DNA of 64,000 nt from Microbacterium hydrothermale (GTDB lineage Bacteria > Actinomycetota > Actinomycetes > Actinomycetales > Microbacteriaceae). Made by a program: the position numbers and the translations under genes. This document shows, piece by piece, positions 44,769-55,677 of this stretch (positions are counted from its first letter, which is position 1; the number at the start of each line of letters is the position of its first letter). The notes under the pieces are model-generated. The model did not search any database, was not told the DNA's origin, and worked only from the letters and a program-made list of their open reading frames with translations. The stretch spans positions 186,001 through 250,000 of the forward strand of contig NZ_STGM01000004.1 of assembly GCF_004854025.1 (NCBI RefSeq), read 5' to 3'.

Positions 44769-45553
44769 CCCCCACCTTCCGCGACGCCCTCGCCGCATCC
44801 GATCGCGCACTGGCCGGCATGTGGGTCTGCTCGGGCAACGCCACGATCACCGAGATCGCCGCGGGGTCGGGCTTGGACTGGCTGCTGCTCGACATGGAGC
44901 ACTCCGCGACGTCGCTGGAATCCGTGCTCGCGCAGCTGCAGGTCGCCGCCGCCTACCCCGTCACCCCGGTCGTGCGTGTGCCGTGGAACGACCCCGTGAC
45001 GGTCAAGCGCGTGCTCGACGTCGGTGCCCAGAACCTCATCGTGCCGATGATCTCGTCGGCGGACGAGGCCCGCGCCGCGGTCGCCGCCACGCGCTACCCG
45101 CCCGCGGGCGTTCGCGGAGTGGGCAGCGCCCTCGCGCGCAGCGCGCGCTGGAACCGCGTCGACGACTACCTCGCCGACGCGTCCGCGCACGTGTCGCTCA
45201 CGGTGCAGATCGAGACGACCGCCGGAGTCGCCGCCGCCGCCGAGATCGCGGCCGTCGAGGGGGTGGATGCCGTTTTCGTCGGCCCCTCCGATCTGTCGGC
45301 CTCCATGGGCCTGCTGGGCCGACAGGCGCACCCCGACGTCGTCGCCGCGGTGCACCGGGTGTTCTCCGCCGCGAAGGATGCCGGCACCCCGGTCGGCGTG
45401 AACGCCTTCGATCCCGCGGTGGCCGAGGCCTACCTCGACGCCGGGGCGGACTTCGTCGCGGTGGGGGCCGACGTGGCGCTGCTCGCCCGGGCCTCGGAGG
45501 CGTTGGCAGCGCGGTTCGTCACCGGTCGCGCGAGCGACCGGGACAGCTACTGA
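44753..45553 (+). CDS. hpaI: 4-hydroxy-2-oxo-heptane-1,7-dioate aldolase
   Basis: 266 aa class II pyruvate aldolase (HpcH/HpaI family). The catalytic His/metal region WLLLDMEHSATS, the Arg in VVRVPW, the metal Glu in VQIETTAGV, and FVGPSDLSASMG are all in place. It cleaves the hydrated C7 diacid to pyruvate and succinic semialdehyde, closing the pathway. It starts with GTG inside the end of hpaH (16-bp overlap), so it is translationally coupled. The C-terminal tail is short and polar. Confidence 0.9.
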   Translation: MPLRLTPTFRDALAASDRALAGMWVCSGNATITEIAAGSGLDWLLLDMEHSATSLESVLAQLQVAAAYPVTPVVRVPWNDPVTVKRVLDVGAQNLIVPMISSADEARAAVAATRYPPAGVRGVGSALARSARWNRVDDYLADASAHVSLTVQIETTAGVAAAAEIAAVEGVDAVFVGPSDLSASMGLLGRQAHPDVVAAVHRVFSAAKDAGTPVGVNAFDPAVAEAYLDAGADFVAVGADVALLARASEALAARFVTGRASDRDSY

Positions 45554-45609
45554 GCGCGAGGAGGCGCGGGCCGAACGGCTGAGACTCCGCCCGCCCCGCC
45601 GGGGGTACG

Positions 45610-45645
45610 CGAAGGGGGCCGGACGCGTGCGTCCGGCCCCCTTCG
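45610..45645. terminator. Strong bidirectional terminator after the hpa genes
   Basis: Continuous palindrome with a stem of about 16 bp (45610-45645) and a 4-nt loop, between convergent hpaI and the acidic protein gene. Confidence 0.8.
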
Positions 45646-45652
45646 TCACGAG

Positions 45653-46138
45653 TCAGTCCTCGTCGTCGTCCTCATCGTCCTCATCGTCGCCGACGATCTC
45701 GATGTCTTCGACCTCGAGCTCCGGCGTGAGCTGCACGTGCACGAGCGCGTCGGGGAACGACGTCTGGCCCGCGAAGACCACGATGATCGCGTCGGCGAAG
45801 ACGCCCACGCCGATCGCCTCGAGGTCGGTGCGCAGGTCGACCTCGGCGTCGAGCTCGTCGTCGTCGAGGGCGTCTTCGATGTCGCTCGCGACCTCTTCGA
45901 CGATGGCGCGCCAGCGCTCCTCGCTGACCGAGAGGATGTCCTTCAGACCCGCCATGATCGCGTCGAGGTCGGGCTCGTCCTCTTCGTCGATCTCGGGGTC
46001 GAGGTCCACCTCGACCTCGACACCGGCGGCGTCCAGGTGACCCGACCCGATGACGCTGTCTTCGTCGATCTGGGCGTCGTCGAGAAGGCCGCTTTCGGTG
46101 ACGCGGCGGAGGAGGTCGTTCAGCACGGACTCAGTCAT
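45653..46138 (-). CDS. Highly acidic hypothetical protein
   Basis: 161 aa, no membrane segment or signal peptide, very acidic throughout and ending GDDEDDEDDDED. A middle region (ERWRAIVEEVASDIEDALDDDEL) looks helical, followed by a beta-rich part (IGVGVFADAIIVVFAG). No family is recognised. ATG 46138 is preferred to a longer frame because CAGAGT, 6 nt upstream, fits the window's leaderless pattern (one mismatch to TANNNT). Standing alone; function unknown. Confidence 0.65.
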   Translation of the reverse strand: MTESVLNDLLRRVTESGLLDDAQIDEDSVIGSGHLDAAGVEVEVDLDPEIDEEDEPDLDAIMAGLKDILSVSEERWRAIVEEVASDIEDALDDDELDAEVDLRTDLEAIGVGVFADAIIVVFAGQTSFPDALVHVQLTPELEVEDIEIVGDDEDDEDDDED

Positions 46139-46399
46139 GTACAAACTCTGACACGTCCGGAGGGCTCGCGCCTCCCCCATTGCGCGCGACGCTCCGTGTG
46201 TTCAGCCGACGGCAGACCGTGGTTCACCGAGCGGCGGTGGCGGGAGAGCGGAACGGATGCCGCTCGCACGGTCGTCATCGGAGGGCGCGGCCACGGCGGA
46301 GGGCCCACGCTCGCCGCGACGGCCCAACCTCGATCGCGCTCCCGAGGCAGGGCCCGCCGCGCCGATTCCCGCCGCGGACCCGCCCTCGGGGCGACCGTG

Positions 46400-47281
46400 T
46401 CAGGCCGACGCGCGCTCCGCCGCCTCGACGACGTTCGTCATCAGCAGGGCGACGGTCATCGGTCCGACCCCGCCGGGGTTCGGCGAGACGAACCCGGCGA
46501 CCTCGGCCACGTCGGGGTGCACGTCTCCGTACACGCGGGACTTCCCGGTCTCGGGGTCGGTCTCCCGGGTCACGCCCACGTCGAGCACCGCGGCGCCCGG
46601 CTTGACGTCCTCCGCGCGCACGATGTGCTTGACCCCCGCGGCGGCGACGATCACGTCGGCTTCGCGCAGATGCTTCGCCAGGTCGGCGGTGCCGGTGTGG
46701 GTGAGGGTGACGGTGGCGTTGATCTCGCGACGCGTCAGGAGCAGGCCGATCGATCGCCCGATGGTGACGCCGCGCCCGACGACGACGACCTCCTTGCCCT
46801 TCAGGTCGTGTCCGTTGCGCAGCAGCAGCTCGATGACCCCGCGCGGCGTGCACGGCAGGGGGGTGTGGATCGGGGCGTTGACGTTGAGCACGAGACGCCC
46901 GAGGTTCGTGGGGTGCAGGCCGTCGGCATCCTTCGCCGGATCGATGCGCTCGAGGATCGCATCGGTGTCGATGTGCTTCGGCAGCGGGAGCTGCACGATG
47001 TAGCCGTGGCAGGCGGGGTCGGCGTTGAGGCGGTCGATGACGGCCTCGACCTCCTCCTGCGTGGCCTCCGCGGGCAGTTCGACCTGGATCGAGTTCATCC
47101 CGATCGCCTCGGACTGCTTGTGCTTCATGCCGACGTACAGCTGAGAGGCGGGGTCCGCTCCCACGAGCACGGTCGCGATGCCCGGCACGACACCGCGCTC
47201 GCGCAGCGCCGCGACGCGCTCGGTGAGCTCGGCCTTGATCGCCGCCGAGGCGGCCTTTCCGTCCAGAATCGTCGCCGTCAT
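46400..47281 (-). CDS. folD: Methylenetetrahydrofolate dehydrogenase / methenyltetrahydrofolate cyclohydrolase
   Basis: 293 aa bifunctional enzyme interconverting 5,10-methylene- and 10-formyl-THF with NADP+. The catalytic lysine is in [14 protein letters not shown], the substrate region is [11 protein letters not shown], and NADP binding is in [17 protein letters not shown] at 47281 begins the canonical MTATILDGK; the 29 in-frame codons upstream look non-coding. It follows glyA on the same strand with a 257-bp gap containing an inverted-repeat element, so it could be in the same operon. Confidence 0.93.
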   Translation of the reverse strand: MTATILDGKAASAAIKAELTERVAALRERGVVPGIATVLVGADPASQLYVGMKHKQSEAIGMNSIQVELPAEATQEEVEAVIDRLNADPACHGYIVQLPLPKHIDTDAILERIDPAKDADGLHPTNLGRLVLNVNAPIHTPLPCTPRGVIELLLRNGHDLKGKEVVVVGRGVTIGRSIGLLLTRREINATVTLTHTGTADLAKHLREADVIVAAAGVKHIVRAEDVKPGAAVLDVGVTRETDPETGKSRVYGDVHPDVAEVAGFVSPNPGGVGPMTVALLMTNVVEAAERASA

Positions 47282-47373
47282 GGCATCCCTCGTTCTGTGT
47301 CTGTGGTTCTCGTGGTGTCGGGCGACAACCGTCCGGGCCGTCGCTGAGGCGGTGAGCGCCGGGGTCACCCGGC

Positions 47374-47440
47374 CGATGAACGCCGCCCCTGTCCAGACAC
47401 GCGGCGTGGCAGCGTGTCTCGACAGGATCGGCGTTCATCG
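47374..47440. repeat. 67-bp inverted-repeat element (CGATGAACGC arms), copy 2
   Basis: 12-bp perfect arms (47374-47385 / 47429-47440), homologous end to end with 31775-31841. An inner hairpin AGACACGC...GCGTGTCT is also visible. Compared with copy 1, one arm base pair is A-T in one copy and G-C in the other, preserving pairing. It lies between glyA and folD. Confidence 0.75.
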
Positions 47441-47538
47441 CGGCTCGGGACCGCGCGAAGGCGGTGCCGGGCGCCCGACGCGCCAGGGACCGGATGCCGG
47501 GGCGGGGCCGCCGCGAAGCGCCCCACCCCGGCCGGGGC

Positions 47539-48813
47539 TCACTGCTGCAGGTCGGGGTACAGCGGGAAGGCGTCGGCCAGCGTCGCGACGCGCGCGCGCA
47601 GGGCCTCGACGTCGGCGCCGGGGATCAGCGCGAGCGCGATGATGTCGGCCACCTCGGTGAACTCCGCGTCGCCGAAGCCGCGGGTCGCGAGCGCCGGGGT
47701 GCCGATGCGCAGGCCCGAGGTGACCATCGGCGGACGCGGGTCGTTGGGGACGGCGTTGCGGTTGACCGTGATGTGGATGTCGTGCAGGAGGTCTTCGGCC
47801 TGCTTGCCGTCGATCTCGGCCTCGCGGAGGTCCACGAGCACGAGGTGCACGTCGGTGCCGCCCGAGCGCACGGCGATACCGGCGTTCTTGACGTCGTCCT
47901 GGGTGAGGCGGTCGGCGAGGATCGCCGCTCCGCGGAGCGTGCGCTCCTGGCGTTCCGTGAACTCGGGCGTCATCGCGAGCTTGAACGCGGTCGCCTTCGC
48001 GGCGATCACGTGCATGAGCGGACCGCCCTGCTGGCCCGGGAAGACCGCGGTGTTGATCTTCTTGGCGATGTCGGCGTCGTTGGTGAGAATGAGGCCCGAG
48101 CGGGGGCCGCCGATCGTCTTGTGCACCGTGGTCGAGACGACGTGCGCGTGCGGGATGGGCGAGGGGTGCACGCCCGCGGCGACGAGACCGGCGAAGTGCG
48201 CCATGTCGACCCACAGAAGCGCGCCGACCTCGTCGGCGATCGCGCGGAAGGCGGCGAAGTCGAGCTGACGGGGGTAGGCCGACCAGCCGGCGATGATGAC
48301 CTTCGGCTTGTGCTCGACGGCGAGGCGGCGCACCTCGTCCATGTCGATGACGCTGGTCTCGGGGTCGACGCCGTAGGCGACGATGTCGTAGAGACGGCCC
48401 GAGAAGTTGATCTTCATGCCGTGCGTGAGGTGACCGCCCTGGTCGAGGGCGAGGCCGAGCAGCGTGTCTCCGGGGCGCGCGATCGCGTGCAGCACGGCGG
48501 CGTTGGCCGAGGCGCCGGAGTGCGGCTGGACGTTGGCGAACTCCGCGCCGAACAGCTGCTTCGCGCGCTCGATCGCGAGCGACTCGGCGACGTCGACCTC
48601 TTCGCAGCCGCCGTAGTAGCGGCGTCCGGGGTAGCCCTCGGCGTACTTGTTGGTCAGCACCGAGCCCTGCGACTGCAGCACCGAGACGGGCACGAAGTTC
48701 TCCGACGCGATCATCTCGAGGAACCCGCGCTGGCGGTTCAGCTCGCGCTCGAGCACCTCGGCGATCTCGGGGTCGACCTCGGAGAGGGGGGCGTTGAAGT
48801 ACGGATCGGTCAT
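47539..48813 (-). CDS. glyA: Serine hydroxymethyltransferase
   Basis: 424 aa PLP enzyme converting serine and THF to glycine and 5,10-methylene-THF. Family blocks: [10 protein letters not shown] (residues ~34-43), [15 protein letters not shown], the DMAHFAGL Asp that pairs with PLP, and the Schiff-base Lys in [14 protein letters not shown]. Typical length. AAGGAG precedes the ATG. A ZTP riboswitch lies 60 nt upstream, so synthesis should rise when ZTP signals shortage of 10-formyl-THF. Confidence 0.95.
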   Translation of the reverse strand: MTDPYFNAPLSEVDPEIAEVLERELNRQRGFLEMIASENFVPVSVLQSQGSVLTNKYAEGYPGRRYYGGCEEVDVAESLAIERAKQLFGAEFANVQPHSGASANAAVLHAIARPGDTLLGLALDQGGHLTHGMKINFSGRLYDIVAYGVDPETSVIDMDEVRRLAVEHKPKVIIAGWSAYPRQLDFAAFRAIADEVGALLWVDMAHFAGLVAAGVHPSPIPHAHVVSTTVHKTIGGPRSGLILTNDADIAKKINTAVFPGQQGGPLMHVIAAKATAFKLAMTPEFTERQERTLRGAAILADRLTQDDVKNAGIAVRSGGTDVHLVLVDLREAEIDGKQAEDLLHDIHITVNRNAVPNDPRPPMVTSGLRIGTPALATRGFGDAEFTEVADIIALALIPGADVEALRARVATLADAFPLYPDLQQ

Positions 48814-48873
48814 GCGATCTCCTTGACGATGGTTCCGGATGCCGCGGACTCGGCGAGCCCGCGAAGATACCGC

Positions 48874-48953
48874 ATCGACCCAGGCGTGCGGTCGAATACC
48901 GTCAAGCGGTCGCTCCCCGGTGGTTCCCCACCTCAACGCCAGTCGCGACGGTG
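48874..48953 (-). ncRNA. ZTP riboswitch (pfl motif) upstream of glyA
   Basis: On the minus strand the conserved pfl blocks appear in order: CGCGACTGGCG (about 48948-48938), a hairpin GGTGG-GGAA-CCACC followed directly by GGGGAGCG, and after a short linker the downstream block GCCTGGGT (near 48884-48877). A hairpin (48843-48863) between this and the glyA ribosome site is a candidate expression platform. The family senses ZTP/ZMP and typically turns on glyA, folD and purine genes. Confidence 0.88.
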
Positions 48954-48955
48954 CC

Positions 48956-48961
48956 ACTTTA
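48956..48961 (-). promoter_or_regulatory. -10 box for the ZTP riboswitch/glyA transcript
   Basis: TAAAGT on the minus strand, placing the start of transcription about 7 nt later, right at the 5' edge of the aptamer. Confidence 0.55.
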
Positions 48962-49104
48962 GCGGCAAAAGCCGTCGCCGCCGGGCGGCTTCCGGCATCC
49001 ACTGGTCCTCCCCAGGAACGACGACGGCGCTCGCCTCCGTCGGCCCCGCGCGCCCACTCGACTCGACGGCGAGCGATCCCGGACGCTGGCGCCCGGCACC
49101 CGCG

Positions 49105-49110
49105 TAAAAT
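49105..49110 (+). promoter_or_regulatory. -10 box (TAAAAT) for a leaderless gene
   Basis: TAAAAT, 6-nt spacer, GTG at 49117; the clearest such box in the window. Confidence 0.6.
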
Positions 49111-49116
49111 GCCCTT

Positions 49117-49503
49117 GTGACCGACTCCCCCCACGTCCGCGCGCAGGCGCCCCTCGCCCCCGGCATGCGTCCGCGGCCGACGGCGGTCGAGATCGGCAGC
49201 GTCCTGTGCGGCGTCTTCGCGTTCCTGACCCTCGCCCTGTGGGGCTTCACCGCGTGGTCGTTGCCGTGGAACATCGTCGCCGGCATCGGCGCCCCCGCCC
49301 TCGCCATCATCGTCTGGGCTCTGTTCGTCTCGCCCCGCGCCGTGCTCGCGGTGCACCCGTTCGTGCGCGCGATCGTCGAGCTGTTCGTCTACGCCGCCGC
49401 CACGGTGGCGTGGTGGAGCATGGGGCAGGCGCTCATCGGCCTGGTCTTCGCGATCGTCGCCGTCACCTTCGGTGCGCTGAACGGCCGTCGGCGCCTGGCG
49501 TGA
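49117..49503 (+). CDS. YrdB-family (DUF2568) membrane protein
   Basis: 128 aa with four hydrophobic helices (about residues 26-46, 50-68, 82-100, 104-120). The loop after helix 2, [14 protein letters not shown], is characteristic of the YrdB/DUF2568 family, of unknown function. It starts with a leaderless GTG. Its stop overlaps the following GTG (GTGA), coupling it to the FAD oxidase gene. Confidence 0.75.
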   Translation: MTDSPHVRAQAPLAPGMRPRPTAVEIGSVLCGVFAFLTLALWGFTAWSLPWNIVAGIGAPALAIIVWALFVSPRAVLAVHPFVRAIVELFVYAAATVAWWSMGQALIGLVFAIVAVTFGALNGRRRLA

Positions 49504-50864
49504 CCTCCGACGTCGTCGCGCTGCTCCGGGCCGAGCTCGGCGCGCGCGTCGACACCTCCCCGACCGCGCTCGAGGCCGCGCGGGCGGACAAGTCCGGGCA
49601 CGCCGCGGACGGCCTCCCGCTCGCGGTCGTGCACGCGGCATCCGTCGCCGACGTCCAGGCGGTCATGCGCATCGCCACCGCCACCCGCACGCCCGTCGTG
49701 CCGCGCGGAGCGGGAACGGGCCTCGCGGGAGGGGCGAACACGGGCGGCGGCGAGATCAGCCTGTCCGTGCGTGCCATGGACCGCCTCGTCGAGGTGCGCC
49801 CCGACGACCTGCTCGCGGTGGTCGAACCCGGCGTCCTGAACGCCGACCTCAACGCGCAACTCGAACCGCACGGGGTGTGGTGGGCGCCCGACCCCGCGAG
49901 CCGCGCCATCTCGACCGTCGGCGGCAACATCGCCACGGGCGCGGGCGGCCTGCTGTGCGCGAAGTACGGCGTCGTGCGCGACGCGGTGCTGGGGGTCGAC
50001 CTCGTGCTCGCCGACGGACGCCTGCTCCACCTCGGACACCGCAGCGTGAAGGGCGTGACCGGCCTCGACCTCACCTCGCTCGTGATCGGCTCCGAGGGGA
50101 CGCTCGGCGTCGTCGTCGGCGCCACCCTCAAGCTCCGCCGCCTCATCGAGGGCGAGCGGGTGACCCTCACCGCCCTGTTCGACGGCGTCCGTGCCGCGGC
50201 GGTGGCGTGCGCCGCCGTCACCGCCTCCGGGGTGCAGCCCGCGATCATGGAATTGATGGATGCCACGAGCCTGGCCGCCGTGCACCGCCTGCTCTCGATG
50301 CCGGCTCCGCCCGCGGGCGCGGCGCAGGTGACCATCCAGACCGACGGGCCCGTCGCGGCCGCCGAGGCGCGGTCGATCGCCGCGGTGCTGGAGGCCGCGG
50401 GCGGGCGCGTGTCGGTCGCGGCCGACGCCGCCGAGGGCGAGGAGCTCCTCGCCGTGCGACGGTCCATGCATCCCGCGATGGAGACGCTCGGCACGACGCT
50501 GATCGAAGACGTGTCGGTGCCGCGCAGCGCCCTGCCCGACATGTTCGACGAGATCGCCCGCATCGAGCGCACCTTCGGCCTCGTCATCCCGGCGGTCGCC
50601 CACGCGGGCGACGGCAACCTGCACCCGAACTTCGTCTTCGAGGGGCCCGAGGTCCCGCCCGTGGTGTGGGAAGCGGCCGAGGAGCTGTTCCGCGCCGCCC
50701 TGGCCCTGGGCGGAACGCTCACGGGCGAGCACGGCATCGGGGTGCTCAAGCGCCGCTGGCTGGCCGACGAGCTGGGCGACGACCAGTGGCGGCTGCAGCG
50801 CGACATCGCTCGCGTGTTCGACCCGCTCGGCATCCTGAATCCGGGCAAGGTCTTCGCCGACTGA
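49500..50864 (+). CDS. FAD-binding oxidase, glycolate/D-lactate dehydrogenase type (GlcD-like)
   Basis: 454 aa. The PCMH-type FAD-binding domain begins near residue 38: [15 protein letters not shown] and [17 protein letters not shown], then [11 protein letters not shown]. The C-terminal FAD-linked oxidase domain has [14 protein letters not shown] (metal/substrate His) and [17 protein letters not shown]. It oxidises a 2-hydroxy acid such as glycolate or D-lactate; the exact substrate is open. It overlaps the membrane protein gene by 4 bp. Confidence 0.87.
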   Translation: MTSDVVALLRAELGARVDTSPTALEAARADKSGHAADGLPLAVVHAASVADVQAVMRIATATRTPVVPRGAGTGLAGGANTGGGEISLSVRAMDRLVEVRPDDLLAVVEPGVLNADLNAQLEPHGVWWAPDPASRAISTVGGNIATGAGGLLCAKYGVVRDAVLGVDLVLADGRLLHLGHRSVKGVTGLDLTSLVIGSEGTLGVVVGATLKLRRLIEGERVTLTALFDGVRAAAVACAAVTASGVQPAIMELMDATSLAAVHRLLSMPAPPAGAAQVTIQTDGPVAAAEARSIAAVLEAAGGRVSVAADAAEGEELLAVRRSMHPAMETLGTTLIEDVSVPRSALPDMFDEIARIERTFGLVIPAVAHAGDGNLHPNFVFEGPEVPPVVWEAAEELFRAALALGGTLTGEHGIGVLKRRWLADELGDDQWRLQRDIARVFDPLGILNPGKVFAD

Positions 50865-50986
50865 GGCCGCTTCTTCCTCGTCGCGGCCGCGTCGAACCTC
50901 GGCGTGATCAGACCGTGATATTGCTCGGGGGTGATGCGCAGCATGCGCCTTTAGCATGGGAAGACTGACTTCCGGGGGGTTTGACT

Positions 50987-52387
50987 ATGACCGACGGCGC
51001 ACCTGGCACCGACGGCGCGACGTACGCCTGGGCTCCCGCCGAGCCCGCACCGCGCAAGAACCGCTCCGGCCTGTGGATCGGCATTCCCGCCGGCGCCACG
51101 GCCGTGGCCCTCATCGCCGCGTCGCTCGTGCTCATCGCCCCCGGCGCCTCGGTCGCCGGGGTGCAGATCGGCGGTCTCACGGCCGGAGCCGCGGCCCAGG
51201 CCATCTCGAACCGCCTGGCCGAGACCTCCGTCACGGTCGAGAGCCCCGCGGGCGAGGTCGTCGTCACGGGCGCCGACCTCGGCGCGACGGTCGACGCGGC
51301 CGCGCTCGCCGACAAGGCCTTCGCCGACAACCCCATGTGGAAGCCGTCGTCGTGGTTCCCCGAGGGGACCGGCGTGTCGATCTCGGTCGACGAGGCCGAG
51401 GCGGCGGCCGCGCTGCGCGACAAGGCCCCGGGGGCGTACCGCGCGCCCGTCGACGCGACGGTGGCGTACGACGCCGGCTCCCAGGCCTACGTGACCACGC
51501 CGGCCGAGGCCGGAGAGGGCATCGACGTCGCCACGGTGACCGCGGCGCTGCAGTCGGCCTTCGACTCCGGCACCGCATCGACCACGGTCGAGGCGAGCCT
51601 CGTCCCGGTCGAGGCGCCCGTCTCCACCGACGAGGCGGCCGCGGCTGTCGGCACGCTCAACGGCATCCTCGACTCCGCCGGCTTCTACGTCGGCGATGAG
51701 CGCACGGTGACCGTCGACCGCGCCACCGCCGCATCGTGGCTCACCGTCACCCCCGACGGCAAGGGCGACTTCGCCATCTCGGCCGACCAGGCCGCGATCC
51801 AGAACGCCGTCGCGGGGCTTCCGGCCGCGGTCGACCGCGGCGCGGTCAACGCCGACGTGATCGTCGACACCGGCGGAGAGGTCATCCACACCAACACCGA
51901 GGGGCAGACCGGACGCACGCTCGGAGACACCGCCGGAGTCGCCGCGGCCTTCGCGTCGCAGCTGGCCGAGGGCAACGGACGCTACGAACTGGCCGTCACC
52001 GAGACGCCGTTCGAGACGACGAAGACCGAGCGTCGCATCGACGTCAACCTCAGCACGCAGACCACGACGCTCTGGCAGAACGGTCAGGTCTACCGCTCCT
52101 GGTCGATCTCGTCGGGAGCGGGCGACCACGCCACCCACACGGGCGAGTTCCGCATCGGCTGGAAGACGCAGATGCAGGACATGGGCTGCGTCCCCGGCTA
52201 TGACTACTGCACGAAGGACGTCCCCTGGGTCGCGTACTTCAACGGCGACGAGGGCTTCCACGGCACGTACTGGCACAACAACTTCGGTACGCCGATGAGC
52301 CACGGCTGCATCAACATGACGATCTCCGCCGCGAAGGAGCTCTACGACTGGGCCTACCGCGGCACCGAGGTGTCGGTCCACTACTGA
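50987..52387 (+). CDS. L,D-transpeptidase with putative peptidoglycan-binding repeats
   Basis: 466 aa secreted, membrane-anchored cell-wall enzyme. A cytoplasmic N-terminal tail (~30 residues) precedes one helix (LWIGIPAGATAVALIAASLVL). Two ~120-residue PG_binding_4-type repeats (PSSWFPEGTGVSI... and ASWLTVTPDGKGDF...) follow, then a YkuD domain from about residue 335. The active site has His in GFHGTYWHNNFG and Cys in SHGCINMT. It forms 3-3 or lipoprotein cross-links in peptidoglycan. ATG 50987 follows GGGGGG; a TTG two codons earlier is unlikely. Confidence 0.9.
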   Translation: MTDGAPGTDGATYAWAPAEPAPRKNRSGLWIGIPAGATAVALIAASLVLIAPGASVAGVQIGGLTAGAAAQAISNRLAETSVTVESPAGEVVVTGADLGATVDAAALADKAFADNPMWKPSSWFPEGTGVSISVDEAEAAAALRDKAPGAYRAPVDATVAYDAGSQAYVTTPAEAGEGIDVATVTAALQSAFDSGTASTTVEASLVPVEAPVSTDEAAAAVGTLNGILDSAGFYVGDERTVTVDRATAASWLTVTPDGKGDFAISADQAAIQNAVAGLPAAVDRGAVNADVIVDTGGEVIHTNTEGQTGRTLGDTAGVAAAFASQLAEGNGRYELAVTETPFETTKTERRIDVNLSTQTTTLWQNGQVYRSWSISSGAGDHATHTGEFRIGWKTQMQDMGCVPGYDYCTKDVPWVAYFNGDEGFHGTYWHNNFGTPMSHGCINMTISAAKELYDWAYRGTEVSVHY

Positions 52388-52401
52388 GCCCGGACCCTTC
52401 G

Positions 52402-52436
52402 AGGAGGGGCGGATGCCATCGGCATCCGCCCCTCCT
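52402..52436 (+). terminator. Rho-independent terminator after the L,D-transpeptidase
   Basis: 16-bp perfect stem (52402-52417 / 52421-52436), 3-nt loop, followed by CCTTTTTC. The only terminator in the window with a clear T tract. Confidence 0.9.
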
Positions 52437-52481
52437 TCCTTTTTCGCTCGGCCCGCGCGTCGTCCGCCGGTCCGCCGCCCG

Positions 52482-52553
52482 GCACAACTCCTGCAATCCG
52501 GCCCCACCCGGCACTCACCGGCCCCGAACACCCCGCATCTGCAGGAGTTGTGC
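52482..52553. repeat. Inverted-repeat element, copy F (72 bp)
   Basis: 14-bp perfect arms GCACAACTCCTGCA/TGCAGGAGTTGTGC (52482-52495, 52540-52553). The interior is nearly identical to copy G. In the convergent gap between the L,D-transpeptidase and icd (52437-52826), which holds only F, G and the icd terminator. Confidence 0.85.
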
Positions 52554-52646
52554 GCGCTGCCCCGCCCCCGGGCCGAATCCCCACCGGCCCCGCGGCGACC
52601 TCACGCAGGACATCCACCCCGCAACCGCCGCCGCACCCGCCGCCCG

Positions 52647-52718
52647 GCACAACTCCTGCAATCCGGCCCCACCCGGCACCCACCGGCCCCGAACACCCCA
52701 CTTCTGCAGGAGTTGTGC
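52647..52718. repeat. Inverted-repeat element, copy G (72 bp)
   Basis: 14-bp perfect arms (52647-52660, 52705-52718), 165 bp after copy F, sharing most of its interior and parts of the left flank (CCGCCCG). Confidence 0.85.
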
Positions 52719-52780
52719 GCGCCGGTCAGGGCCGACCGCGGGGCCGAGCCGAGCACCAACGGGGCGGGGCGACGACGAAA

Positions 52781-52812
52781 GAGGGGCGGATGCCGCATGG
52801 CATCCGCCCCTC
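52781..52812 (-). terminator. Terminator downstream of icd
   Basis: 14-bp perfect stem (52781-52794 / 52799-52812), GCAT loop, 15 bp after the icd stop. On the minus strand it is followed by TTTCGTC. The arms again contain GGATGCC/GGCATCC. Confidence 0.8.
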
Positions 52813-52826
52813 TCGGGATCAGGCGA

Positions 52827-55046
<2,220 letters not shown>

Positions 55047-55084
55047 GTCAGATCTCTCCGTAGAGGCGGCCAGGGTTGCGATTC

Positions 55085-55090
55085 AGCCTA
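55085..55090 (-). promoter_or_regulatory. -10 box (TAGGCT) of icd
   Basis: TAGGCT on the minus strand, 38 bp before the ATG. The shared TCA palindrome begins 18 bp further upstream, overlapping the -35 position. Confidence 0.5.
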
Positions 55091-55108
55091 TCGCACCCGG
55101 GCAAAGTC

Positions 55109-55122
55109 TCTTGATGTCGAGA
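55109..55122. promoter_or_regulatory. Palindromic operator upstream of icd
   Basis: TCTTGATGTCGAGA, 13/14 identical to the sdhC palindrome at 1739-1752. Covers the -35 region of icd, so repression is the simplest reading. Confidence 0.6.
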
Positions 55123-55170
55123 TAGTTGCGGCATCCGTCAGCCCCATCGGCATGTCGGACCGAGGAGCCC

Positions 55171-55677
55171 TCAGCGCGGCAGACCGTGCTCGCGCGCCGT
55201 CCGCGGGTGGCCGATGTTCTCGCGCGGGAGATCGACCGAGCGAGTCCACCCGGGCCCCGCGACAGGGATGCCCCGCGCGAGCAGGCGGTCGATGACCGCG
55301 TCGACCGCCTCAGCGATCACCGGCGCCAGCTCATTCCCGGCCAGCATCGACACGGTCACCTCGGCATCCTGCGCCGACGGCGCCGCGTGGATCACCACGA
55401 TCGCCTTCACCGACAGCGGGCCGAGGCGTTTGGTGATCAGCGTGAGCCCGGTGCCGTTCAGAATCGTGTCGCCGATCAGGTTGCCGCGGCGCAGCACGAC
55501 GACCCCCTCGGGAGCCTCCGCGGGGTCGAATCCCTCTGCCCGCAGGGCGTCGGAGACGTCCGCGACGGCCTGCGCGGCCACCTCGGGGGCGATGACGAAC
55601 CGGCACGCCGCACGGATCTTGTGCGACCCGACGAGGGTCTCCCCCCACCGGGGCGGGGTGCGCAGGGCGGCGGTCAT
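55171..55677 (-). CDS. Hypothetical protein, fourth gene of WXG100 operon
   Basis: 168 aa, soluble alpha/beta, no signal peptide. Contains RFVIAPEVAAQAVADVSDALRAEGF and a beta-rich middle (GVVVLRRGNLIGDTILNGTG). No family recognised. ATG at 55677 overlaps the stop of the WXG100-like gene (ATGA), and a GTG 9 nt earlier is less likely. A role as a chaperone or accessory for the co-expressed small proteins is only a guess. Confidence 0.65.
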   Translation of the reverse strand: MTAALRTPPRWGETLVGSHKIRAACRFVIAPEVAAQAVADVSDALRAEGFDPAEAPEGVVVLRRGNLIGDTILNGTGLTLITKRLGPLSVKAIVVIHAAPSAQDAEVTVSMLAGNELAPVIAEAVDAVIDRLLARGIPVAGPGWTRSVDLPRENIGHPRTAREHGLPR

